Shown here piece by piece: positions 17,145 to 26,345 of a stretch of DNA of 38,962 nucleotides (position 1 is the stretch's first letter; every line of letters starts with the position of its first letter). The notes beneath the pieces are model-generated. The model was given only the letters and a program-made list of their open reading frames with translations, was not told where the DNA came from and ran no database searches. The translations under genes and the position numbers were made by a program. The DNA is taken from positions 1-38,962 of the forward strand of contig JAGAVE010000006.1 in NCBI GenBank assembly GCA_017942105.1. Reading direction: 5' to 3'. Source of the DNA: Clostridia bacterium (GTDB lineage: Bacteria; Bacillota; Clostridia; Oscillospirales; Acutalibacteraceae).

Positions 17145-19043
17145 TTACACCTCCATAATTACAGTAAGAATCATAGGGCTCCTCTTTGTTCTTTCATAAA
17201 CAAATCTGGAAATTTCATCCCTTACTGCCGATTTGATTGAATTATGATCGCCGGTTTTGCTTTCAAGGCAATTTTCAATTGCATAGCGAGCAACATCGCG
17301 GGCGTCGTCAATCAGCTCCTCAGATTCTTTAACATACACAAATCCTCTCGTAAGAATTTCGGGACCCGAAACAATGTATCCTGAATAGCTGTCAATTGAC
17401 GCCGCTACGACAATCAATCCGTCCTGAGCAAGTCTCTTTCTGTCACGAAGAACAACATCGCCGACATCGCCGACACCTGAGCCGTCAACAAATACCTGAC
17501 CCGAAGGTATGCTTTCGCCCTTTTTCATCCAGAGCTCATTCATTTCAACCTGAACGCCGTTATCGGCAATAAAGATATTTTCCTTCGGAATTCCCATACT
17601 TTCAGCGAGCTGAGCATGCTTTCTTATATGTTTCTGCTCACCGTGAACGGGAATAAAATACTTCGGCTTGATTATGCCCATCATAAGCTTAAGCTCTTCC
17701 TGACAGGCGTGTCCCGAAACATGGACTCCGTTTGTTTTTTCATATATTACATCAGCACCAAGCTTTAGAAGCTCATTTATAACTTTTCCGATTGTTTTTT
17801 CATTACCGGGAATCGGAGTTGCTGAGATTATTACGCAATCGTTCGGACCGACGGCAACCTTCTTATGCCCCGAAAAAGCCATTCGTGAAAGAGCCGACAT
17901 CGGCTCGCCCTGGCTGCCCGTAGTCACTATAACCATCTGCTCTGCGGGATACTTATTGATAAGATCAATGCTTACAAGGGTATTTTCAGGGATATTGAGA
18001 TAGCCGAGCTCACTGCCTATATTGACAACATTTTCAAGGCTTCTTCCTGAAAGTGCAACCTTTCTGCCCATTGCGTGCGCCTGATCAATTATCTGCTGAA
18101 CACGGTGAACATTCGAAGCAAAGGTTGCGATAATAATTCTTCTCTGCCCCGCTCTTTCAAAAAGGGTGCGAAGGGATTCTCCGACCTTTTTTTCGCTCTC
18201 TGTATAACCCGGTCGCTCTGCATTCGTTGAATCGGAAAGCATACAAAGAACGCCCTTTGCGCCGATTTCGGCAAAGCGGTTGAGATTTATCATATCTCCG
18301 TCAATGGGAGTGCTGTCAATTTTAAAGTCGCCCATCTGAACTATCGTTCCCGCTCCGCATTCAATAGCGAACGCAAGCGAGTCGGGGATAGAATGGTTGA
18401 CATGGATTGCCTCAACTTTGAAATTGCCGAGAGCTATCACATCACCCGGCTGAATGACATTGAGCTTAACCGCTCCTTTAAGATGCTGCTCTTCAAGCTT
18501 CGCCTCAATAAGACCTACCGTCAGGCGTGTACCGTAAACGGGGATATTGACGGTTTTGAGCAAGTAAGCCAGACCGCCTATATGGTCTTCGTGACCGTGA
18601 GTTATGACGATGCCCTTGATTTTTTCAGCGTTCTTTTCAAGATAGCTGAAATCAGGAAGGACGAGGTCAACGCCGAGCATATCAGGGTCAGGGAATGCAA
18701 GGCCGCAATCAACAAGCATAATTTCATTATCATACTCGTAAACGGTTATGTTCTTTCCAATCTCGTTGATACCGCCGAGGAAGCCTATTTTTACGGGTTT
18801 TGTCGGCTTCGGCTTGTTCGGACGGCGGTTATTTTTCTTCTGAGGTCTTTTGTCCGTTCTCGTTTCCGCTTTAGGTGCAGTCTTTTTAACCGTGGACTGT
18901 TTCTTCTGCTGAACTGTTTTTTCTTCCTGCTTATTCTGTTTTGTCTTACTTTTTGAAGCTGATTTGCTGAAATATCTGCTTTTTTTAAGCTGTTTTTTCT
19001 GCGTCTGCTTCTGACCTTTTTCGGTCATTTCTCTATTTGGCAT
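17145..19043 (-). CDS. rnj: Ribonuclease J with long basic N-terminal extension
   Basis: RNase J is a metallo-beta-lactamase-fold 5'-3' exo- and endoribonuclease for mRNA decay and rRNA maturation. Residues 1-82 are a low-complexity Lys/Gln/Thr-rich tail not found in the Bacillus enzymes. The catalytic part starts at KIGFLGGINEIGKNIT, with ITHGHEDHIGG (H149, H151, D153, H154), QMGDFKID, a beta-CASP section with SDSTNAERPGYTESE, and the late VSGHACQEE and PVHGE motifs. The C-terminal domain is complete; total 632 aa against about 555 normally. AGGAGA lies 11 bases before the ATG. It opens the six-gene operon. The basic tail may hold RNA or the degradosome, which is inference. Confidence 0.92.
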   Translation of the reverse strand: MPNREMTEKGQKQTQKKQLKKSRYFSKSASKSKTKQNKQEEKTVQQKKQSTVKKTAPKAETRTDKRPQKKNNRRPNKPKPTKPVKIGFLGGINEIGKNITVYEYDNEIMLVDCGLAFPDPDMLGVDLVLPDFSYLEKNAEKIKGIVITHGHEDHIGGLAYLLKTVNIPVYGTRLTVGLIEAKLEEQHLKGAVKLNVIQPGDVIALGNFKVEAIHVNHSIPDSLAFAIECGAGTIVQMGDFKIDSTPIDGDMINLNRFAEIGAKGVLCMLSDSTNAERPGYTESEKKVGESLRTLFERAGQRRIIIATFASNVHRVQQIIDQAHAMGRKVALSGRSLENVVNIGSELGYLNIPENTLVSIDLINKYPAEQMVIVTTGSQGEPMSALSRMAFSGHKKVAVGPNDCVIISATPIPGNEKTIGKVINELLKLGADVIYEKTNGVHVSGHACQEELKLMMGIIKPKYFIPVHGEQKHIRKHAQLAESMGIPKENIFIADNGVQVEMNELWMKKGESIPSGQVFVDGSGVGDVGDVVLRDRKRLAQDGLIVVAASIDSYSGYIVSGPEILTRGFVYVKESEELIDDARDVARYAIENCLESKTGDHNSIKSAVRDEISRFVYERTKRSPMILTVIMEV

Positions 19044-19149
19044 TAAAAAAATATTCTCCTGTTCATATATTTTCGTAAATCTATGTAAAGTCTGAATTAA
19101 GTTACTTATAAAAATTGCTACTTTTCCATTTTCATTTTTATGCTAGTAT

Positions 19150-19179
19150 ATAATACTATATAATCCATCAAATTGTCAA
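19150..19179 (-). promoter_or_regulatory. Predicted promoter of the RNase J operon
   Basis: On the minus strand a perfect TTGACA is followed after 18 bases by TATTAT. The predicted start near 19143 gives a leader of about 100 bases. The region also has overlapping TATA-like words, so the exact -10 is uncertain. Confidence 0.65.
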
Positions 19180-19221
19180 CTGTTGAGAAATATTATTGGT
19201 ACAAAAGTTTTACGATAAACA

Positions 19222-19250
19222 TTGTTTTTAAAAACGGTTTGTGATAGAAT
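19222..19250 (+). promoter_or_regulatory. Predicted promoter of rnhA
   Basis: TTGTTT (19222-19227), a 17-base spacer and TAGAAT (19245-19250). The start would fall near 19257, giving a leader of about 20 bases with AAGGAGG before the ATG. Confidence 0.6.
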
Positions 19251-19277
19251 TATTCTATTCCTCAAGGAGGGTTTGTT

Positions 19278-19715
19278 ATGAAACAGGTAGATATTTTCAC
19301 TGACGGCGCTTGCTCAGGCAATCCGGGACCCGGAGGCTGGGGCGCTATTTTAAGATATAAGGGCACGGACAAGGAAATAAGCGGTGGCGAAGCACAGACG
19401 ACAAACAACCGTATGGAGCTGACAGCCGTTATCGAAGCTCTTAAGCTTTTAAAAGAGTCCTGCGAGGTTACACTCTGGACAGACTCAAAGTATGTCGCAG
19501 ACGGACTTGGTAAAGGCTGGGCAGCAGGCTGGAAGAAAAACGGATGGAAAAAGGCAGACAAGAAGCCTGCACTTAACCCTGATTTATGGGACGAGCTTCT
19601 GAGCCTTAACGATAAGCATACAATCAAAATACAATGGATAAAAGGTCACGCATCGCACCCCGAAAACGAAAAATGCGACAGAATGGCCGTTGCCGAGTCG
19701 CAGAAATACCGATAA
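19278..19715 (+). CDS. rnhA: Ribonuclease HI
   Basis: RNase HI cuts the RNA strand of RNA-DNA hybrids, removing primers and R-loops. It has 145 aa, close to the E. coli enzyme. The four acidic catalytic residues are in place: [13 protein letters not shown] (D9), NNRMELTA (E47), LWTDSKYV (D69) and ENEKCDRMA (D134), with the flexible-loop GHASHPEN (H124). The basic protrusion ([17 protein letters not shown], about 80-96) is present, as in hybrid-binding type HI enzymes. AAGGAGGG precedes the ATG. It is a single gene between its own promoter and the terminator at 19720-19751, convergent with the mannosidase. Confidence 0.95.
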   Translation: MKQVDIFTDGACSGNPGPGGWGAILRYKGTDKEISGGEAQTTNNRMELTAVIEALKLLKESCEVTLWTDSKYVADGLGKGWAAGWKKNGWKKADKKPALNPDLWDELLSLNDKHTIKIQWIKGHASHPENEKCDRMAVAESQKYR

Positions 19716-19719
19716 AAAT

Positions 19720-19751
19720 TAACACGGAGCACCTTCGCGGTGTTCCGTGTT
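19720..19751. terminator. Bidirectional terminator between rnhA and the mannosidase gene
   Basis: The stem pairs AACACGG with CCGTGTT and CACC with GGTG around a TTCGC loop. It is followed by TTTTATT on the plus strand and AATTTTTA on the minus strand, between two convergent genes. Confidence 0.85.
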
Positions 19752-19755
19752 TTAT

Positions 19756-22167
19756 TCATACAATCAATTCATAATGCTCGACTAGCTTTCCGTCCGTATA
19801 TTCAACCGTTTTGGCTTCGTTTTTACCGAAGCAGAGGTTTATATACGCTCCGTTAAGAGACAGGACTGCCGATTTGCTTTCCTGCGAATTGTTAAGAAGG
19901 CGGATGATGAAGCTATCCTTACCGTAGCGTTTTTTCATTGTTATGAGAACGATATTTTTATCGGAAATATCAAGATTGAAATCCGACATTTGCCCGTCCC
20001 TCTCAATCGGGAAAACATTGCAGGCATACGGCTTCTGGCAGAATTCCGTTGCAAGCCTTTCAAGCTCATCCTCATTCGCAACCGCAAGACGGAAACGGAA
20101 GTTACGCTCGGACATATCGATTTTCTTGACGAATCTTTCCGTCGGGATAAGCTCTCTGTCCTCAATCGGATGTGCGCAATAGGTTGCTGTTCTGATAAGT
20201 GAAACGGAAATTTCACTGTCTTTAAACGATGAACCATATGCAACATCATTTATGAGTGCAAGACATTCCTTACCGTTTTTCACTGCAGAAAAACGCTGTG
20301 AAACACATTCTCTGCCATCCATAAAAAGAGGCTCTGTGCCGAAGCAGGTCTGTCCTACATATTCACCGTCGATATTTACGGGGACTGAAAGCTTTATAAG
20401 CTTATTGATATCCCCTGCAAAGACATCGACTTTGACATCAATATACGGATTAGTTTTATAGATATCGTATTCTACTCGGATTCGTGTATTATCCTTTTTA
20501 AAGAAGCACTCAACGCCAAGGTAGATTTCGCCGTCTTCGATAACCTGAAGAGGCTTCATCCCCTCAAATACACCGTCAGGGCTCTGCATAAGCTCAAACG
20601 GCTGAGGATTTCTGCCCATTGCCTCAAGCTGGAAATCACCCATTCCCCACGGGTCGGCGTTATCTTCATACATAACCGGGCAGAACGCACCGCCGTTTAT
20701 ATATTCCTTACCGTGGATTTTATATGAACGGAGAAGTCCTGTTTTGCCGTCAATTTCAACACGCTTATTCCCGTTATCAAAAATTATATCGCTGTTTGCA
20801 GGCAGTTCGCGCTTCGGCTCAACGGGTTTGAAATCTGCATAGATTGAAAATCTTGAAACAGATAGAGGCGCAAGCTTGCTTTTTATAACGAAGCGCTTTC
20901 TCCAGTCAAGATTAAGATTGCTTTCTTCCTTTATAAACTGAACGGGAACTTCATTTCCGTTTTCATCATAAACCCTGAAGCAGGAAACTTTTTCTCTTGA
21001 CCAGTTCTGATCAGCAAGCGTAAGCTCACATTCAAACTCCGTATCCCATTCATAGGGATGAGGATTGAAAACAAGAATGGGATACTCGCCTTCTGCCGCC
21101 TTATGCTGCGCAGAAGAAAGAGCAAAATATGCTCTTGCTCGAAGTCTATTGAGTGTCAGCATTCCGTGTTCAAGCAGACGGATGCCGTTTTCTTCGCCTG
21201 CCTTTATCGATGTTCCGGGAAGGACATCGTGGAACTGACTGTTAAGCAGATCCTCAACTGCATCATCAAGCTCTTTTTCGGGATATTCGATAAGCCCTCT
21301 TGCTGCTGCAACAGAACACATTTTTTCAGTTACCGCAAGCATAGATTCAAAGGCTGCGTGGCGCGATTTTACACCGGACATCGTTGTGTAGCATCCGGGC
21401 ATACTGATACGAAGTGACTTGTCGTGACGGTTTTCGGGATTAATTTTTCTGAAGAAATCATCGGGAGTTGAATGCGCAACGGGTATGTCGGAGCTTTCGA
21501 TAAACTCTTTGATATCTCTGAGGTCCTTTCTTGACGGTCCTCCGCCGTGATTTCCGACACCCCATAGTATCAGCGTCACATCATTATCGTCATCAGCCAT
21601 AATCCTTTTGATTTTTTCCATTGCCTTTCCAAGACCGGTGTTATAGCCTCTCGAATGAGCCGCCTTTATTTCGCTTCCGTCAAGACCTTCCCATATAAAC
21701 TGACCGAACGGCAACTCGTCACAGCCCTCACGGCAGTAGATATAATTCTTCTGACCGCATTTTTTAATAATCTGCACAAGACCGACAGAATGGCCGAACG
21801 CATCAAGTCCGATCGCTGTTTCAGGGAATGTGCCGAATTTTTCTTCAAAATACCGTTTGCCGTGCTGAATCTGACGAACTATACTTTCTCCGTTAGGCAT
21901 ATTCACATCAGGCTGAAGATACCAACCGCCCATAATATGCCACTTGCCTTTTTTGATAAGCTCGCGTATTCTTTCAATAAGTGATGGCGCATACTCCTCT
22001 ATGTATTTGTAGAGCGTCACCTCATTGTGGCAAAATATATAATCAAATTCATCTGCAAGGTCAGCGGCCGCTCTGAAGGTTGAAAGAGCCGAAGCCGCGC
22101 CTTCCTCCCATTCCCACTGCCAGATAGGGTCAAGGTGCGCATTGCAGATAAGATGAACTTCCTTCAT
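19756..22167 (-). CDS. GH38 family alpha-mannosidase
   Basis: This 803-aa glycoside hydrolase of family 38 releases alpha-linked mannose from glycans or glycerol-type conjugates. The start at 22167 is set by AAGGAAG 6 bases upstream; a longer TTG frame to 22197 lacks a site. Zinc and catalytic residues are visible: ICNAHLDPIWQWEW (H11, D13), the nucleophile in IGLDAFGHS (D122) and FHDVLPGTS (about 317-325) with the late zinc histidine. The middle three-helix and C-terminal beta domains follow. There is no signal peptide, so it is cytoplasmic and probably acts on imported oligosaccharides. No transporter lies beside it. The expected family length is 800-1050 aa, so the gene is intact. Confidence 0.9.
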   Translation of the reverse strand: MKEVHLICNAHLDPIWQWEWEEGAASALSTFRAAADLADEFDYIFCHNEVTLYKYIEEYAPSLIERIRELIKKGKWHIMGGWYLQPDVNMPNGESIVRQIQHGKRYFEEKFGTFPETAIGLDAFGHSVGLVQIIKKCGQKNYIYCREGCDELPFGQFIWEGLDGSEIKAAHSRGYNTGLGKAMEKIKRIMADDDNDVTLILWGVGNHGGGPSRKDLRDIKEFIESSDIPVAHSTPDDFFRKINPENRHDKSLRISMPGCYTTMSGVKSRHAAFESMLAVTEKMCSVAAARGLIEYPEKELDDAVEDLLNSQFHDVLPGTSIKAGEENGIRLLEHGMLTLNRLRARAYFALSSAQHKAAEGEYPILVFNPHPYEWDTEFECELTLADQNWSREKVSCFRVYDENGNEVPVQFIKEESNLNLDWRKRFVIKSKLAPLSVSRFSIYADFKPVEPKRELPANSDIIFDNGNKRVEIDGKTGLLRSYKIHGKEYINGGAFCPVMYEDNADPWGMGDFQLEAMGRNPQPFELMQSPDGVFEGMKPLQVIEDGEIYLGVECFFKKDNTRIRVEYDIYKTNPYIDVKVDVFAGDINKLIKLSVPVNIDGEYVGQTCFGTEPLFMDGRECVSQRFSAVKNGKECLALINDVAYGSSFKDSEISVSLIRTATYCAHPIEDRELIPTERFVKKIDMSERNFRFRLAVANEDELERLATEFCQKPYACNVFPIERDGQMSDFNLDISDKNIVLITMKKRYGKDSFIIRLLNNSQESKSAVLSLNGAYINLCFGKNEAKTVEYTDGKLVEHYELIV

Positions 22168-22245
22168 AAACATCTTCCTTTCGGATTTTTCTGACAATTA
22201 TATTATCATACATTCAAATTAATTGCATCTGTTTTCAAAAAAATA

Positions 22246-22274
22246 TTGTATAAGATTTTATTTTGCTGTATAAT
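22246..22274 (+). promoter_or_regulatory. Promoter of the ceramidase-like gene
   Basis: TTGTAT (22246-22251), 17-base spacer and perfect TATAAT (22269-22274). AAGGAGGT follows shortly downstream (22285-22292) and sets the start at 22299. Confidence 0.7.
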
Positions 22275-22298
22275 CAAAATATTCAAGGAGGTATCAAT

Positions 22299-24050
22299 AT
22301 GAAAAAGTCATTTCTGAAAATCATTTCTTTGTTTCTCAGCCTGACGCTTGTTTTTTCAATCAGCTCTACAGGTGTTATGGCCGCTGAAAATGAATCCGTA
22401 CAGCTTCCGTCATCCGAAGCATTGGCTGACAAAGTTACGGAAGGTGCAATTTCTTCAATCAGAACCGTCGGAAGTCTTTTTGAAGGTCTTGAACCTGTTG
22501 ATTCGGGAGACGCTTTCCTCAACAACATTCTTAAAGTGCTTTACAATGCGCTCAATGTGATCGTTGAAGTTCTCGTAAAGACAATATGCACGATTTATCC
22601 CGACCCTGCAGGCTGGAAAGATCTCGCAGACCACTCAACTGATACATTTCTTGAGGGTCGTGATGAATACAAAACATCAGCGAACGCAGGCAACTGCTGG
22701 TCTCTCGGATATTCAAGCAGAAGTCTCATCCCCGATGACTTTGAAAGTGGCAAATATTACCTTGGCCGTGACCTTATGAACAAAAAAGCTGAAGGTATTT
22801 ATGACGATATGCGAATCCGCGTTGCAGTGCTTGACGATAACAGCGGCGACGGTGCAGTTGTTCTCGGAGCTATTGATGCTCTCGGCGTTACTTCAACGGA
22901 TGTAAGATCAATCCGCGCAGGTGTTCTTGAATATTGCAAACAGGAAGGTATCGCAGTTTCAAGCATCAACATTATGTCAACTCACGCTCATTCTGCACTT
23001 GACACTCAGGGAGTCAGCACAGAGTTTTTCTATAAGCTTTTCGTAAGCAGTATACAGAATCTCCTCGGAATTCAGGGTGAACTCCCCTTTATGGAGGCTC
23101 CCGCATATTTCAAGCAGTATTTTGTTGAGCAGTCAATAATCGCTGTTACAGAAGCTTTTGAAGATATGGAAAGCGGCTCGCTTTACTACGATTCAATTGA
23201 TGCAAGCGAATATATCAAAGACAAGAGAGATCTTGTCTCAAAAGAAGATATTCCCGAAATTGCCGCACTTTATTTTGTTCCTGACAGCGGCAGTGAGGAC
23301 ACTTACATAGCAGACATCACCTGCCACCCGACTTCATTCAGCGCAAGCAACGGTCTTGTTGCATCTGACTATATTTATTATATCGACGAATACATAAAAG
23401 CTCAGGAAGGCGCAAACTTCGTTATGATCCAGGGTGCTTGCGGTCAGCTCACCCGTGATAACATCGATGTTGACACAACGGGTATGGACGAATGGGAGGA
23501 AAAAGGCGCAGACACAAAATTCCTTGGAGAAACCTTCGGCGAATTCATTATTTCTGCTGAATACGAAACTGAGCTTGACCCGATAATCAATGTTCACCAT
23601 AAAGAAATCGTAATTACTCCCGAAAACAGTATTCTTGCACTCGCTTGTGAAATCAACCTCGTTAACAATCAGGTTTACTATCTTGAAGACGGCGTCGGAA
23701 TTATTTCAGAGATGGGTTATCTTGAATTTGGAAACAAGGTCGGTTTCGCTCTCTTCCCGGGCGAGTTTTATCCTGAGGTTTTCTGGGGTCACGAAATAAT
23801 CGGTGACACAACATGGGACGGCTCAGACTGGCAGTATGCTTCACTTGCCGATTCTGTTGAGGGTGTTGATGTTTACTGCGTAAGCCTTGCAAACGATGCT
23901 CTCGGCTATGTTCTTACAGACGACAACTTCGCATTTATGGGGCACATTATCGGCGAAGGAATCGCTGATGAAGTTCTTTCAGTCGGCAAGCATACAGGCT
24001 CATATTTCGTAAGCAATTACCTTGAGCTTCTTGACAGTTATATTAAATAA
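22299..24050 (+). CDS. Secreted neutral/alkaline ceramidase-like hydrolase
   Basis: The 583-aa protein has a clear signal peptide (residues 1-28, ending VMAA). A region of about 100 residues after it, with an amphipathic helix at 71-98, is not recognised. From about residue 130 the pattern resembles the N-terminal domain of neutral/alkaline non-lysosomal ceramidase: MSTHAHSALDTQG (227-238, family form THTHSGP), DITCHPTSFSASNGLVASDY (339-358, family form ACHPVTLG...SADY) and MIQGACGQLTRDN (376-388, family form QGCCGDINP). These carry the zinc histidines in the known enzymes. Ceramide, a related acyl-amide, or a wall-linked amide could be the substrate; sequence does not decide. It stands alone with its own promoter and terminator. 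Confidence 0.65.
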   Translation: MKKSFLKIISLFLSLTLVFSISSTGVMAAENESVQLPSSEALADKVTEGAISSIRTVGSLFEGLEPVDSGDAFLNNILKVLYNALNVIVEVLVKTICTIYPDPAGWKDLADHSTDTFLEGRDEYKTSANAGNCWSLGYSSRSLIPDDFESGKYYLGRDLMNKKAEGIYDDMRIRVAVLDDNSGDGAVVLGAIDALGVTSTDVRSIRAGVLEYCKQEGIAVSSINIMSTHAHSALDTQGVSTEFFYKLFVSSIQNLLGIQGELPFMEAPAYFKQYFVEQSIIAVTEAFEDMESGSLYYDSIDASEYIKDKRDLVSKEDIPEIAALYFVPDSGSEDTYIADITCHPTSFSASNGLVASDYIYYIDEYIKAQEGANFVMIQGACGQLTRDNIDVDTTGMDEWEEKGADTKFLGETFGEFIISAEYETELDPIINVHHKEIVITPENSILALACEINLVNNQVYYLEDGVGIISEMGYLEFGNKVGFALFPGEFYPEVFWGHEIIGDTTWDGSDWQYASLADSVEGVDVYCVSLANDALGYVLTDDNFAFMGHIIGEGIADEVLSVGKHTGSYFVSNYLELLDSYIK

Positions 24051-24065
24051 AACCTGCATATAAGT

Positions 24066-24095
24066 TAACGGCTTGTCGTTTTCGACAAGCCGTTA
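24066..24095. terminator. Terminator between the ceramidase-like and acetylesterase-like genes
   Basis: A 13-bp stem (TAACGGCTTGTCG with its complement) around a TTTT loop lies just after the plus-strand stop, followed by TAATTTTA on plus. It may also serve the convergent minus-strand gene, though the T-run there is weak. Confidence 0.8.
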
Positions 24096-24100
24096 TAATT

Positions 24101-26335
24101 TTACCTGAATATCTTTGCAAACAATCCGAGAAACCTTGTTACTATAACACAGAAAAATTCAAAAATACCGTCAGCATTCTCAAACTGAGAATCGAACTGA
24201 ACTTTTACTTTTTCTGATGATGCAGTGAATGTTACATCGTCAAAACTGAGGTCTGAATTTTCACCTGAGAAACAAAACTCGATATTTTTCACTTTTTCAA
24301 GTTTTTCATTCGTGAATGCAACACCGCCTTCGTTACCGTGAAGATAGAGACGGTTGAGATCAAGCGTAATAATATGCCATTCGCCGTCTGCAGGAATCAC
24401 GGTGCTAGGGTCAGTCGTACCAATAATTGCAGGAGCGTGCCACATTGAGGCATTTTTATAAAACTTAACCGCATCAAGCGTAATGTCAAGTTCGCCGTTA
24501 TTTCTGACACAAAAGCTCATCGTATCATAGTCGCTATAGTCCGTATCCGTACCCCAAAAGCTTTTCTCTTTCATTCCCTCTTCGTAAGTAAGCAGAGGCT
24601 TTACGGCAAACTTCTTCTTATCTGAGAGTATTCTCATACAATAATCGCCTGAATAAGGAGCTTCGTTCGAACGGTAAAGTTCCGCCGTTTCAGATACCCA
24701 CGAAGGATAATAACCGCTGTCAGCATCCGTCATCGTATGCCATATTTCTTCAGCTTCACAGTCCGCCCATTGTTTATCCGTCCAGTAATGAGTGCCGACG
24801 GTTTCATCAGTTATGAATATGCTGACAGGCAACGGATTTTCTCCTTCATAGGATGCCGCGAGATTTGAGCGACCGTTACCCATACAATAGGCATATGTTG
24901 CAGAGACAGGGTTTTCTATCGTTTCATTCCATACCCTTACGGTATCTGTAGAAACGATTTCCGCCTTTGCTTCAAGGTAAATTCCGTCTTCACCGCAGAC
25001 AGCAAAACCAAGGAGTTCATCACCCATTGCAACAAGACCGTCGCCGACATTATTGAATGTGATATAAAGGCTACCATCCTTAGCTTCAACTGAGTTGACC
25101 GTTGCCGCAGTATAAGTTTCAAACTTATCGTAGACCATACCCTTTGCACAGAGAGCCATTCTCTCGCCTATCTCCTGCTTGTGCTCAGGATGAATAACGC
25201 CCACTATAGGAACATAAGTTATCGGCAGGTCGTAGATGCCGAAGGTTGCCCGTGATTCGGGATGATTTGCCTGAATTTTTGAGAAAGCAATGTTTCTGTC
25301 AGGAAGCACCATTCCGTCTGTTGTATAGAAATACTCTGCAAGATTTGTGTAAATCAGAGGGAAAAGTCCTTTATCGTACGAGAAAACCTCCGTATAAAGC
25401 TCCTGCATTGTATCCATCGCAAGGGAATAATATTCCTTCGGATATCCTATATCGCTTTCACCCTGATACCATATCATTCCGACAGGACGAAAATTCTTAA
25501 GCGCTTCAATCTTATGATTATAATTCGTTCCGATATCAGTATAAACATTCTGATCTTTTTCTGACCATTCTTCACTTGTCTTATATGCTCCGTAATCACG
25601 CATCATTTTTGCAAGCTCGGGCTCGGAATCAACCTTTTCTCTTGAAATCCAACTGGCAATAGAACTTCCGCCGAGAGCCGCATTAAGTATGCCTATCGGC
25701 ATATCAAGCTCAGTAAGCATTTCGCTTGCAAAATAAAATGCAACAGCACTCATTCCGTAGATATGGTCGCTTTTACCGTCTATCCAATACGCACCCTCAA
25801 TATCCACCATAGGCTCATCGGGAATAAAAGTCGGAACAGGCTCATTATTTCTATACGAAGGAACTATAAGCACGCGGAGCCATTCGCTGTACTTTGTGCC
25901 GCTAAGAGAATCCTCCAGGCCTCCCTTAGCCTGACCGAGTGGATACTGCATATTGCTCTGTCCGCTCGCAAGCCAAAGTTCGCCGAAAACAACTCTTGAA
26001 AGCCTTGCGAATTCCTTGCCGTTTTCCTCAACCGTTACCGTGTACTCCTTAAAAGCACCCTCAGGCGAGTCAAAAGAAACGGTAAAGGTACCGTCCTGTT
26101 TTGTTGCGCTCTCCCCTGTTTCTATTACAATACCATTCTCATCAAACAGAGTTACAGATATTTCACTTCCTGCTTTTGCAGTGCCGGCAAGAATTGCCTC
26201 ATCATTCTGTTGAAAAAGCATTCCGTCCCCATAGACCGTGTAAAGCTTCGTCTCGGCATCCACCGCATAGGTAGCAGGCATACAACAAAAAGCAAGGATT
26301 AAAGCCAATAAAATTGAGATCGTTTTTTTCATCAT
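24101..26335 (-). CDS. Secreted sialate O-acetylesterase-like protein (SASA/SGNH)
   Basis: The 744-aa protein starts at 26335, with AGGTGG 5 bases upstream, and has a signal peptide (residues 1-24, ending ATYA). A beta domain precedes the SGNH hydrolase block: GELWLASGQSNMQYPLG holds the catalytic serine (S127), GMIWYQGESD holds the oxyanion-type Gly/Gln, and VGVIHPEHKQEIGERMA near the end of the domain holds the histidine. The family removes acetyl groups from sialic acid or plant polysaccharides. A C-terminal beta-rich domain of about 200 residues could bind carbohydrate. The last 18 residues (FFCVIVTRFLGLFAKIFR) are hydrophobic and basic, suggesting a membrane-associating tail. It follows the glycosyltransferase by 10 bases and shares its transcript. 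Confidence 0.8.
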   Translation of the reverse strand: MMKKTISILLALILAFCCMPATYAVDAETKLYTVYGDGMLFQQNDEAILAGTAKAGSEISVTLFDENGIVIETGESATKQDGTFTVSFDSPEGAFKEYTVTVEENGKEFARLSRVVFGELWLASGQSNMQYPLGQAKGGLEDSLSGTKYSEWLRVLIVPSYRNNEPVPTFIPDEPMVDIEGAYWIDGKSDHIYGMSAVAFYFASEMLTELDMPIGILNAALGGSSIASWISREKVDSEPELAKMMRDYGAYKTSEEWSEKDQNVYTDIGTNYNHKIEALKNFRPVGMIWYQGESDIGYPKEYYSLAMDTMQELYTEVFSYDKGLFPLIYTNLAEYFYTTDGMVLPDRNIAFSKIQANHPESRATFGIYDLPITYVPIVGVIHPEHKQEIGERMALCAKGMVYDKFETYTAATVNSVEAKDGSLYITFNNVGDGLVAMGDELLGFAVCGEDGIYLEAKAEIVSTDTVRVWNETIENPVSATYAYCMGNGRSNLAASYEGENPLPVSIFITDETVGTHYWTDKQWADCEAEEIWHTMTDADSGYYPSWVSETAELYRSNEAPYSGDYCMRILSDKKKFAVKPLLTYEEGMKEKSFWGTDTDYSDYDTMSFCVRNNGELDITLDAVKFYKNASMWHAPAIIGTTDPSTVIPADGEWHIITLDLNRLYLHGNEGGVAFTNEKLEKVKNIEFCFSGENSDLSFDDVTFTASSEKVKVQFDSQFENADGIFEFFCVIVTRFLGLFAKIFR

Positions 26336-26345
26336 AGCATCCACC

